From positions 1,724,501 to 1,788,500 of the forward strand of contig NC_092184.1 of assembly GCF_043641665.1 (NCBI RefSeq): 64,000 nucleotides of DNA, read 5' to 3'. The position numbers and the translations under genes are program-made. Positions within the stretch are counted from its first letter, which is position 1. The number at the start of each line of letters is the position of its first letter. The stretch is from Enoplosus armatus (taxonomy: Eukaryota; Chordata; Actinopteri; Centrarchiformes; Enoplosidae). Positions 23,101-32,500 of the stretch are shown one piece after another. The notes below the pieces were generated by a model. The model was not told the DNA's origin. It ran no database searches and saw only the letters and a list, made by a program, of their open reading frames with translations.

Positions 23101-24135
23101 AAATAGATTGGATAATCACATAAAATAAAAGCCAAAAGCTGTCAAGATACTGTTAATGGACTTTAAAGGAGGATATTTGAATTGTTTTGTGTTTTAAATC
23201 CAGAATTCTGTACTTTGATGGGGAGTTCTTGCGGATGGATTGGATAATCCTATGAATTTACCAGAGCAGAGTAGCGAATAGTGCGTGAAAACATCAATCT
23301 TCATTTAAAATGCCGTAATTTACGTTACTTCTGCAATGTTTCTCATTTTTTTAATTCGACAACAGTTGAACTGTAAAAACACAGAGAATGTCTCCAGTAA
23401 ATATCTGTATTTAAAAAACAAATCTGTAGAATAACTAAAGTTTTTTTTTTAATGTTATTTGATAGGTAGGTGTTTTGCTGCCAGACTTTTTACTGTTTTT
23501 TTTTTATATCTGATTCAGTAGCTGACATGACATGATCATCGCATGTGTCTTGGGTGTATTTATATTTATTGGCATATCTTGGTTATATCCCACTTCGAAT
23601 GTATTTGTGTTTGCATTTCATTACATATATTTGCACAGTTTGTACATAAATTGTGTATTTGGTCAGTAAAAACTCACACCATTTAGTCAATAGCTTCAGT
23701 CCTTGTTCATGGTGTACTCCCAAAGATTTCACTTCTCTGCTATCCAAGCTTCTTATCTTTCACAATGAGCCAACTGTGCCACAAATGACAAACGGTAAAC
23801 GCTAAAACCTAGTGTTACAGTGACCGTAGCACAAGTAGAGAAGAGTAACAAAATCATAAGCTGGCTCACTAATGTCTGTTATAGAGCAGTATCTGTATAA
23901 AGTTTGCTAACGTTAGCCACCACAGGCTACTGGTCATACCAGACCAAGTAAGACTGATGCAGAAAACGTGTATTCAGTTGAGTAATGGTTCATTTTGTTG
24001 CTCATGAATTCAATTTTCCACCTGCAAGAGAAAGAATAATAATGAAGTCCTCAGTGTGCAGATATGTGTATACATTATAACCAAACTCACTAAAAATACG
24101 AAACAAAATAAACCTGGGCAAATGTGCATATATTG
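20111..24135. other. A/T-rich unannotated stretch
   Basis: No exon or RNA gene is supported over 4 kb. It includes C13 at 21142-21154, the tail-like block at 21341-21393, and A-rich runs near 21545-21580 and 22115-22135. Frames at 21820-22164 and 20664-20933 show no domain. Confidence 0.45.
21341..21393 (+). repeat. Retroposon-tail-like block: C11, GATCAAGTAAAGTA, (TTA)n
   Basis: C11 is followed by CGGAGATCAAGTAAAGTA and a TAT/TTA simple repeat. The arrangement matches the block at 32442-32496 (C15, GGGGATCAATAAAGTA, simple repeat), so both are probably 3' tails of one retroposon type. Confidence 0.5.
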
Positions 24136-24336
24136 GGGACGCCTGTAGCTCAGGTGGTAGAGCAGGTTGTCCACTAATCTTTAGGTTGGTGGTTTGATCC
24201 TCGCGTCCTTCAGTCTGTCTGTTGAAAATGTCCTTGAGCAAGACACTGAGCCCCAAATTGCTTCCCATGTGGGGTTATACATGTAAGTAGCTTTGAACGA
24301 AGGCATCTGCCAAATGATTCATTTCATTTCATTTTC
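24136..24336 (+). mobile_element. tRNA-derived SINE
   Basis: An RNA polymerase III A box (TAGCTCAGGTGGTAGAGC, about 24147-24164) and B box (GGTGGTTTGATCCTC, near 24187) lie about 40 bp apart. They are followed by a SINE body with GTCCTTGAGCAAGACACTGA and a 3' part ending GGCATCTGCCAAATGA and a TTTCATTTCATTTCATTTT tail. The TCCTTGAGCAAGACACTGA block is typical of teleost SINEs. The B box carries a substitution (TTTGATCC rather than TTCGATCC), consistent with an old copy. It is not a functional tRNA gene: no sound anticodon stem can be drawn. Confidence 0.85.
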
Positions 24337-27251
24337 CTTGTTATAGAAAATGCAATGAAATGTTCGTTTAGTTGGTTTTATGTTATTGGTTGCAGGGCCC
24401 TGTGCACGTTTGCTCATGCCTCAGGCTGGATGCGGATGTGTGGATTTATTCTATCGATGTTAGAATCTCCATAAACAACGTTTAAGTTTGCTTAAAGTCT
24501 CCATAATGGAAAAAGATGTGTGGAGGCAATAAGCTTTCTCAATACTGAGAACTGATTGGCTTAAACCGTGTCTTACAAAACTGCAGCCTGAACCTGCAGG
24601 AACCAACCAAACCGTTGTGAGCTGGTTTCTCCCGCCGAAGACGGAAGAACAAACAGTTCCTGACTGAAATCATTTTTTATCAGAAATGTCTTAAAAAATA
24701 ATCCAAAAAAAGAGTCTGGTGCAAAATCGTTTTTTTCAGTGAATTAAAAATGAAAAACTAATCACAAGGGATGAACTGAAATCAAATAAAAATGTTCCTG
24801 GTTTATTTTCTTGCCTTTTGCCAGTTTTGTTTGAGATGGTGTCACAAATGAGCCCCCTGATAAACAATCATTAGTTTATCATCAGCAGACAGATGTGCCC
24901 TGTAGCACTGTTACAGCGTCACGTTTGTTAGTGTGTTCATAAAACTGCTATTACCGCCATTACACACTACATGATTTAAAAAAAACAAACAACATTTTAA
25001 ATAATTCCCTGAAAATAAAAACTATGCAGACATGAATTGACCATTTAGTATACTGAAAACTAAACCAAAATGAAAACAAAACGCAATAGTCAGCCTGTCA
25101 GCCTTGTCCTGGCAGCTTTTCCATGCATCAACAAAATCAACTCGTCCTCGTACCTCAACATTGAAATAGGTTCTTTGTCATTGCCTTCCTAAACAGCATT
25201 GTCTCTGTGCCACCCCTGTGGTTTAGGTTTGGTTGCGTTTAGGCAACTAAAGGTTTGAAAAGTTCCTAGTCACAGTTGGAAGAAACGCAAACACTTTTCT
25301 TTCTCGACCACCTTGACCTCCTCCGCCTGGATGTTGTTCGGGCTGAAGGCGAAGGTAATTTACTGCCGCTACCGTTAAACAGTTTCTCAACTTTTCCCGT
25401 AGAAAAGTGTGATCCTTCACGCCTTCCCACCCGCAAACAGCGCCAGTTTCCATGATTACAATGCCTTGCCAAGCAGGAGACCCTGCTGCCAGAAACTCAT
25501 AGCATATATCACATTATATATTATTATTATTTTTTTTACAAAATATATACGATATTATGTTTTTCATTAAAAAAAAATAGCAACTGAGATATTAACATAG
25601 TGATAACAAAACGTAGTAAGTTATGACATTATGCGCAAACAGTTGTTGCATTATACACTCAACGTTTTTTATGACCATCAGTTTTTAATTATGGTTCTTA
25701 TTACATTATCTGCAGTTGTTATGTAACTATTACATAATTAGCTGCGACAGTGCGAATGCATGTAAAGTCAATGCAAGCACGCGAGTGAATGCAAGTTTCA
25801 TCCGAGCTAGTTGAGTGTTTCCCAGTATGTGTTGCTAACTAGCTACAGCTCGCATCAGTGCAGAACACCATTTCCGCTTTTTCTTGTTCACCCGCCACAA
25901 GAGAGGGCTTGTCAGGAAAATAGCTTTAAGCCGTTTTAAGCACACGATGCTGTTGTTTTTCAGGTAATCTTTTTCGAAAATATTTTTTGTCCCTGCACAT
26001 CAAAAAAAATTGAATGCGCTGTGTTTACACCTCCACGGTGATTCTGTAACTGGACCTTGAAGAACTCCTCATCTGTACTACGCTGTCCTACAATTCAGTC
26101 TATAAAATAGTCCTCTTCCTCCTCGCAGTGAAATGGTTTATTCTCTCCTAGAGAGATGTAAGAGTTGAAAATTGTCCACCTGTCTTTTTTTTTTTCCCCC
26201 CGTGAAAACGAATTCCAGGTCTAACCAATTGTCAGGCCTTGTGTAATTTAAGAGACTGCTCCGAATGTCTTTTAAGTAATGAGCTGTCTTTCAAGTCATT
26301 TTTGTGGCTGTTGTTAGAGCGTACCGCACAAAGGCTTCTGTCTGAAATGTTACATTTAGCCACAATGAGGGGGGGAGGGAAAAAAAAAAAAAAAAAAAAG
26401 AGAAAGCCAAAGTCTGAATGACTCTACGCCCTTTCGAGCCCCAAAAGGCCACAGAGGAGCTCATTGTGTGAGCTGCTCTCCTGAGTGGCAGTCACCAAAT
26501 ACTGCTGTTAGTACTGATTGAAAATCCATGAGAACCTTCGTGAAAGCAGCACAGCGCCCTTGAAAAATGATACAAAAAAAAAAAAAATGTCTCTGTCCTT
26601 CCTATCAAAATGTTGTGTCTGAGGTCCGCAGCACCTCGACTCCCAGCTCAATTATTTTAGCTGAAAAATAGAGAGAGGGAGAGAGGCTGGAGAGAGTTCA
26701 TAGACAATTTCACTTTTATTTGAAATGACTGTGACCGCGCGGGCAGTTACAATAGCCTTTTAGAGGCCATCAGAGCTGTTTTGGTGTCATCGCTTACTGA
26801 TTTGTCACGGTTTTGCTGTTGCAGTGTTTGTTTAGAGGCATGAAGTGCCGAACACCCATGTTGTCTACATTGTATTGGTTAGTGGTCACCATGGTCATTT
26901 ATTTGCTTCCGAGTCCGAGTGTTTTTCCATCAAGTATTTAGCTTTGACCCGTTTTAAAGCATAATTGCAATCAAAGTTGGTGATCCCTAAAGAACCAGCT
27001 CAGCTTCCTCAGCCTCTACCTCTAACGTTACGGTAACTTTAAAAAAAGGGTTAAAAAAAGTTCCTCAATAACTTGGATATCTTCCAGAAGAAGAAAAGAA
27101 CTATAACCCAATATGACCACCGGACTGCACCACTTAGTCGCAACTTACTCCAAGCTTCAACATCTCCTCCACCTGCTGCTGCAGTTTTCCCACCAGCCGT
27201 TGTGGGACACGGTAGGAACGTTGGCGGATTGGTCGTCCATCCTTTAGGGCA
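24337..27251. other. Unannotated stretch
   Basis: No gene is seen. A20 lies at 26380-26399. The part near 25215-25250 resembles the inverse of the AACCTAAACC-type repeat at 45.8 kb. The region 26640-26830 has balanced composition without obvious repeats and is discussed as a possible regulatory element. Frames at 25247-25472 lack motifs. Confidence 0.45.
26380..26399. repeat. A20 homopolymer
   Basis: Twenty consecutive A residues. Confidence 0.95.
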
Positions 27252-27675
27252 GGGGGTATTCAACTAAAGTTCGAAGAGGTCCAGTTAGAGAAAATGTCCT
27301 CAAGCAAAGGTCCGGAACATCATAAAGTCTAACTTGCGTTGTGGTTTAGTGTGATATATATTGAAGTAGCCTAGTAGTTGTATCAACGTCTGCATGTGAT
27401 CAACAACTGACTGTCAAATCAAATAAAGAAAGTACAATTCAAAAACATTTTGACAATATTTATTGTCACTTAACATTGAACTCTACAGATGTATAATACT
27501 GTAGATATGTATAATGTTCCTCTCTCATTAACTAAAAGAAGGGCTTACTAGAAAAGCGGCGCCGGTTAAAATAGCAGCGCCCCGTCAAAATTTAAAATCC
27601 CTTAATAATTTATTGATTATAGGTCCGGGTCCGTACAGGACGGCGTCTGGGTCCGGACTCGGTCCGCGGCCCGCC
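27252..27675 (+). mobile_element. Non-autonomous DNA-transposon-like repeat (paired with 44120-44680)
   Basis: It starts CAGGGGGTATTCAACTAAAG and continues AAGAGGTCCAGTT. The same start (CAGGACTATTCAATTAAAATTC, CAAAGAGGTCCAG) occurs at 44120. The distal parts also match: CGCC(C)GTCAAAAT, TTGA.TATAGGTCC/GGTTCAGGTCC, GGCGTC.GGG and GCCTGTTAGTG. CAGGG-type ends suggest a hAT-like element, but I cannot demonstrate a terminal inverted repeat or target duplication. No transposase is encoded. Confidence 0.6.
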
Positions 27676-27724
27676 TGTTAGTGTCATCAGTCATAGTTAG
27701 GGTTTCCAGTCCCATCTCTACCTC

Positions 27725-27915
27725 TTCTTCTATGTCCACCAGCAGACCCGTTTCCTGGAGCCTGGATTTGACGCTCCTTCCACTCTTTCAGTATGTTCAC
27801 ACGGTAGGTATGTTTTGGTTTCTTCTTCTCTGGGTGGCGGACCTCCTGATTGGGCCCATCTTGCGGGTGATGAGGTATGGCCTGGTCAGCAGCGCTGTAT
27901 CAGGCCTGTATAGCA
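27725..27915 (-). pseudogene. Gypsy-type integrase C-terminal fragment
   Basis: On the minus strand, RPYLITRKMGPI near 27900-27845 is followed, one frameshift later, by HPEKKKPKHTYRVNILKEW and KERQIQAPG down to about 27735. A GPY/F-like strand followed by YRVNILKEW matches the region after the integrase core in Ty3/Gypsy polyproteins, where YHVNLLKKW-type text is usual. No LTR or upstream pol is found next to it, so it is an isolated scrap. Confidence 0.65.
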
Positions 27916-28534
27916 ATGGGCATTGTCCATTGCGGTGTAGGCCTCCAATGCCTTCCCAGACAGCAGTGGAACGACTTGGCATTGCCCACTCACTCTCTGG
28001 CCATTTCCACGTTTTGGCAATGCGCTCAAAAACGTTAGATAAAGGGGGGGCGCCTCTGACGGTGCATCCTGGCTTCTTAAACCCTAACATATTTGAAATA
28101 AGAAATATCTTTCATAAACATTTTCCTCCAATCAAAACAAGTGATTTGGGCATTTAACGTATATATGTGAATGTATGCGGAAGTGAGAATAGAAGGGTTG
28201 GTCGTGCTGCTGAAACGGTGAAGGGAAGAGGGATAATAGCGAGTTTTACTGACTACTACTGACACACCCTCTCCAATTTGTTGTTGTATTTTCAATACTG
28301 CAAAGCCGCATAAAGCAGCTCAGTCAGCTCAGAATCTGTGTATCTCACAGAGCGAGGCTGTCCTCACCTCACAAATTACAGCATTAGTTGCTCGTTCCGA
28401 TGTCCTTGAGTCTCCTAAAGACAGTCAATACTTTGCTACCTAACCTCAACCAAGTAGTCGTATATGTCATTTTGGAAGACACTGACAAACTTGGACAGGC
28501 TACAAAATAAATTGCATTGATTGTCAACGTATAC

Positions 28535-28890
28535 ACTAGTGGACTAGGCACTTTAATCCAAATGATATCTTTAATGCTAAAATAGAATTATTGTTGTTAT
28601 CCATGAATTCTCAAATTTACTGTTTTACAAAAAAGCAGAAACAAAATAGTAAAGCACATTATTATTATTTGAGATGCCAAATCACAGTTATTTACTTGCA
28701 TTCCTGAACAGAAACAAATTTTTGGTTAATATATGTGAATAAGGACTATTTAGTTGTTCCAGTTTGTTGTTTGCCTAATAAATAACAATACAATGTTTAG
28801 TTTGAAACAAGTTTTTGACAGATTTCTAAAATATTTGTGTTTTCTCATTTTTATGACAGGTGGTCTAATGAATTTGTTAAGCACTGTACG
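28535..28890. mobile_element. Tc1/mariner-like non-autonomous element, right end clear
   Basis: The right end reads ATGACAGGTGGTCTAATGAA then TTTGTTAAGCACTGTA. Its reverse complement, TACAGTGCTTAACAAATT, is what I recall as a common teleost Tc1-type terminus next to a TA target. The inner AGATGCCAAATCACAG segment also fits fish Tc1-type repeats. The left end is uncertain: TACACTAGTGGACTAGGCAC at 28531 is only loosely similar. No transposase is encoded. Confidence 0.5.
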
Positions 28891-29680
28891 TATAAATATA
28901 CATTTGCCTTCCTCTGTATAACCTTGCTGGAATTAAGTAGAGAAGAGTCGAAAAACTCGACAGAAACAGAAATCGACAATAAATAAAGTCCATACAGACG
29001 CAGACATCTGGACACCACAGGGGGTGCAACAAGCGTTATTAAGCCACATAAATGCAATAGCCTGACGCCTCTTATAGAATCAACAGCGTAATAATGTCAA
29101 ACGTAACTATATTGACTCCACAGTGACCGTAGCCACCAGACACACACATTAAAGCAAAGGAGAGACGGCATAGTTTTTACACACTGCGTGTGAACGTCCT
29201 CCTCAATCTGCTTCAACATCCCTGGTAGCTGGTGTGTTCAGTCGCTGTGGGAACCTCCACCTCCAAGACAGCAAAAGATGGCAGTATTGATACCCAAGGT
29301 ACTTTTAACAACAACCGTGTCTAGATTTTGAAACCAGCACATGAACATGCCACGTTTGGACTTTGAATTAGACACATAAAGAATGCGTTACAAAGGCTTG
29401 GCTTTCAGGCATGGAGCAAGATCTATAAGAGTGAGATGCACTCAATTCAGACCCGCTGTATAATCATGTTTGGGCTGCTGTGTGTGTGCACGTCGGGCTT
29501 CTTTGAGCAAACTGCCTCAAGGTGAAGCGGAAGTTCTCTGCGTCTCACCTGGCTACAATGGGCGGCTTCAGTACCTGTATGGTGCTGCAGGATAATTCTG
29601 GCTCCCATTAGGAAACGGGAATAAGCTCTCCTCTTCCTTCTTTCTTTGTTGCTGATGCATGCATATGAATCTGTCATTAG

Positions 29681-29716
29681 CCCCCCCCCCCCCCCCCCCC
29701 CCACACACACACACAT
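29681..29716. repeat. C22 plus (AC)n compound tract
   Basis: Twenty-two C residues (29681-29702), the longest homopolymer C run here, run into an AC repeat to about 29716. Confidence 0.95.
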
Positions 29717-30006
29717 ATCTCCAAACCTCCTCACACTGTGACACCCCTCCATCTGCATTCCATCTTTCTCCATCTCTTCCCCCCTTGTTCTTCACAATGA
29801 GGCAAGCCGCCACACGCGTGGCGTAGTTAAACACCTTGTGATTTATGGAGCTTTAATTTGGCCGAGGCTGATCCAATGTTTTGCGGCTTGTGGTGCGGCG
29901 GGCTGCCCCGCTGACAGTAATTTCCCGCCAGTTGGGGAGGATTGTGTATCATGAGCTAATGGCATCCTCTTTTCCCCCCATCTTTAATGGAGGAAGGAGG
30001 AGTACG

Positions 30007-30009
<3 letters not shown>

Positions 30010-30040
<31 letters not shown>
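30010..30040. repeat. (GT)15 microsatellite
   Basis: Uninterrupted GT repeat. Confidence 0.96.
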
Positions 30041-30045
<5 letters not shown>

Positions 30046-30474
30046 TTGAAGAAGAGAGCTTGTGTTTGAAATCAAGTAAGAAGATAGTGGCAGAGTGGGA
30101 ATCAAACAGCAGTTCCTTTACTCTGCCAATTGCACTTGACGGCACGATGTGTGCTGTGAAATAAAGACGGTCAGTGCTGGCGATTGCGGGATAGATGCTA
30201 GCAGGTAACAGGTTACGGCAGCCTGTTGGCTGATCTGAGAACTGCTGGAGCTAAGCCCTCCCAAGTTTACGTCAGACCACCCTCGCCTCGCGTCTGAGGT
30301 GTGGCGTCTCATCCTGATGGGAGTGGACAATTGAGCCAGACACTGTTTGATTGCTATCACACATATTTGCTAAATGGCCGCCTTCGTGCACCCATCGAAC
30401 CACCTGGCTGAGTTCACAAAGGCTGCAACCTACACACAAACTGTTTCATCTCAGTTCTGAACACTGTCTTTATT

Positions 30475-30490
30475 CCCCCCCCCCCCCCCC
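30475..30490. repeat. C16 homopolymer
   Basis: Sixteen consecutive C residues. Confidence 0.95.
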
Positions 30491-30904
30491 TTGTTTATCC
30501 CCTCAAGCGCTGTACTTATTGCCAATAGTTGTATTGATGTATGGGGCCAATGGTAACATTTTGTCTTGTCTCCGGTTTAAAAAGGCTCAGTGATTTCCTA
30601 AAACAACTGGCCACTGTAGTTCTTGCAGTGAACGTTACTCATTCCGGAGGAAATAGCGGGATCGCAATGTCCACGCCCATTGCCAGACAAGACCGTCCAC
30701 GTCGGGAAAGTCTGAAAAACCTGGGATTACGTCACTGACGAGGTTTAAAATTAAAGTGCCAATGTTTTTAAAAATTCTCGCTTTCCGTGATATCTGCGAT
30801 TGGCAACATTGGTGTGGTTCGAGGTCGGGAAAGATGATGATTCCCTGCATTAAAGACGGACATGCCCATCCACCACCCTGACACCTCAGTTACATAGGAC
30901 GCTC

Positions 30905-30995
30905 TGCTTCTGTTGGACGGATTGCCATGAAGTTTTGTCCAGACAGTGAATCCCCAAATACTTTGGTGATTCCCCTGACTTTTCATCGATTGGCT
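30905..30995 (+). repeat. Dispersed repeat fragment
   Basis: GGACGGATTGCCATGAAGTT and TTTGTCCAGACAGTGA resemble 39205-39235 (GGATGGATTTCCACTAAATTTTGTACAGATGA). TTGGTGATTCCCCTGACTTT is also repeat-like. Assigned to the same interspersed family. Confidence 0.5.
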
Positions 30996-31878
30996 GTGGA
31001 CTCGTGTTCTTCGTGTGGGAGAACGGGTTGCTGTTCTGACAAAACCAGAACCCACGTAACAGAACACCCTCGACAGATGGACTCTGGATTTCATATACCC
31101 AAATGTTCATGTGCTGTTACTGCATTTGGGTGGCATGAAAGTAACAGAATATCAAAAATCATCCGTTGGGTGTTTGTTCTGTCCCACGCCGACATATTGT
31201 GCAGTGCAGTGAGCATAGCAGCCTCCGGGGGGCCACTGCCTGAGCTTCAGACTCCTCTTGTCGTCAACAGTTGGCTTGAATATTAAAACGCTCATAACCA
31301 GCTGGATGACATCCTACCTTCCCCTACTGCTTATTTGTACAGAACCACGGCCAGTCTTACCTCCTATTTCTGTCTGAGGGTACATATGTACATATACAAA
31401 GCTTATTTGAACATGACCTTTCATCAAGCGCACAAATAACCACGGTGTGGTGGAGTTGAGGGAAATTATGCTTTCCTTGATGGTTAGCGCGTCTGTCCAC
31501 CTCCATATCTTTCACCTCGGGGAAGCTGAGCTCTGGATGTCTCTGGCGTCCCCATTACATCATAAAAAGCACTCATTATTAACAGCTTTAGAACAACATT
31601 CAAGGGCAAACGACTTTGAAATGGGAAACTTGATGTCTTTTTTTTTTTTCTTCTTCTTCTCTCCACATATTTGATTTAGCCACCTCTCAGTAGTAATTCA
31701 CTTTGATATGGTTTTCCACATAAACAAAGCTATGTGGCTGGAAGCAAGCCACTGGCCGATGGAGTGTGTCGGCCACGAGAATCCATATCGCCGCGGCTAC
31801 AGAGCACTGTCTCCACAGAAATGGAAATGGTGTCATCAGCGTTAAGGGAAGGGGAATGCCCATGCTGATTGCTCTCAG

Positions 31879-31901
31879 TGTGTGTGTGTGTGTGTGTGTG
31901 T
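31879..31901. repeat. (GT)n microsatellite
   Basis: GT repeat of about 23 bp. Confidence 0.95.
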
Positions 31902-32108
31902 ATGAGAGAGAGACAGAGCGAAAGTGATGGGGGAGGGAATGATTGTCTGTGTTTACTGAACTGTGTGTGTTTGTGTGAATGCGTGTGTGCGCATCACGCT
32001 GACTAGTCTCATGATAGCTTGGCTGTGTGGCGTGGACTGGTGCTCAAAGCGCACTCCACTAGATGGGCGGCAGTGTGTGCCGCTAGCATTTTACATTTAG
32101 TCAGTCAG

Positions 32109-32127
32109 TGTGTGTGTGTGTGTGTGT
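32109..32127. repeat. (GT)n microsatellite
   Basis: GT repeat of about 19 bp. Confidence 0.94.
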
Positions 32128-32292
32128 TGTTTTTCCTTGTAGAGACACAGGTTGAGGGGATAGAGACAGAGAAAGAGGAAGGAAAATAAATAAAGACATC
32201 GGTTTGTTTATGTGCCCGCTGATCATAATGCAATTAAAGCAAGTAATCCAGAGCCTCTGTAAACACATAGTGCAATACATACATATATATAT

Positions 32293-32500
32293 ATATATAC
32301 ACATACATATACATTGTTATCGTATATATTTTTTACTTTAATTTTCACTGTAAATGTGTATATTTTTATTTTCTATTTCTTATTTTTATATTTTATATTT
32401 TTATATTTCTACTCTTGAATGGGAGCACCGGTACTGTACAACCCCCCCCCCCCCCCGGGGATCAATAAAGTATTTCTGATTCTGATTCTGATTCTGTTAT
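32293..32500 (+). mobile_element. Retroposon 3' tail with (ATTCTG)n
   Basis: A TTTTATATTT-rich run leads to TGGGAGCACCGGTACTGTAC, C15, GGGGATCAATAAAGTATTTC and a TGATTC simple repeat. GGGATCAATAAAGTAT followed by a short tandem repeat is a common 3' terminus of fish non-LTR retroposons. The coding part is absent and the 5' limit is estimated. Confidence 0.6.

Larger units (their letters stand above)
28891..32292. other. Unannotated stretch with simple repeats
   Basis: No coding exon is supported. Microsatellites and poly-C tracts are listed separately. Segments 29820-30000 and 31735-31870 have balanced composition and are discussed as possible regulatory elements. Frames at 30768-31094 and 30927-31286 lie largely in a dispersed repeat. 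Confidence 0.45.

Noticed and set aside
24136..24210. Functional tRNA gene
   Set aside because: A and B boxes are present, but no proper anticodon stem-loop forms and a SINE body follows directly.
32050..32080. Second CTCF site (CCACTAGATGGGCGGCAG)
   Set aside because: An extra G in the core breaks the register of the consensus; too weak to list.
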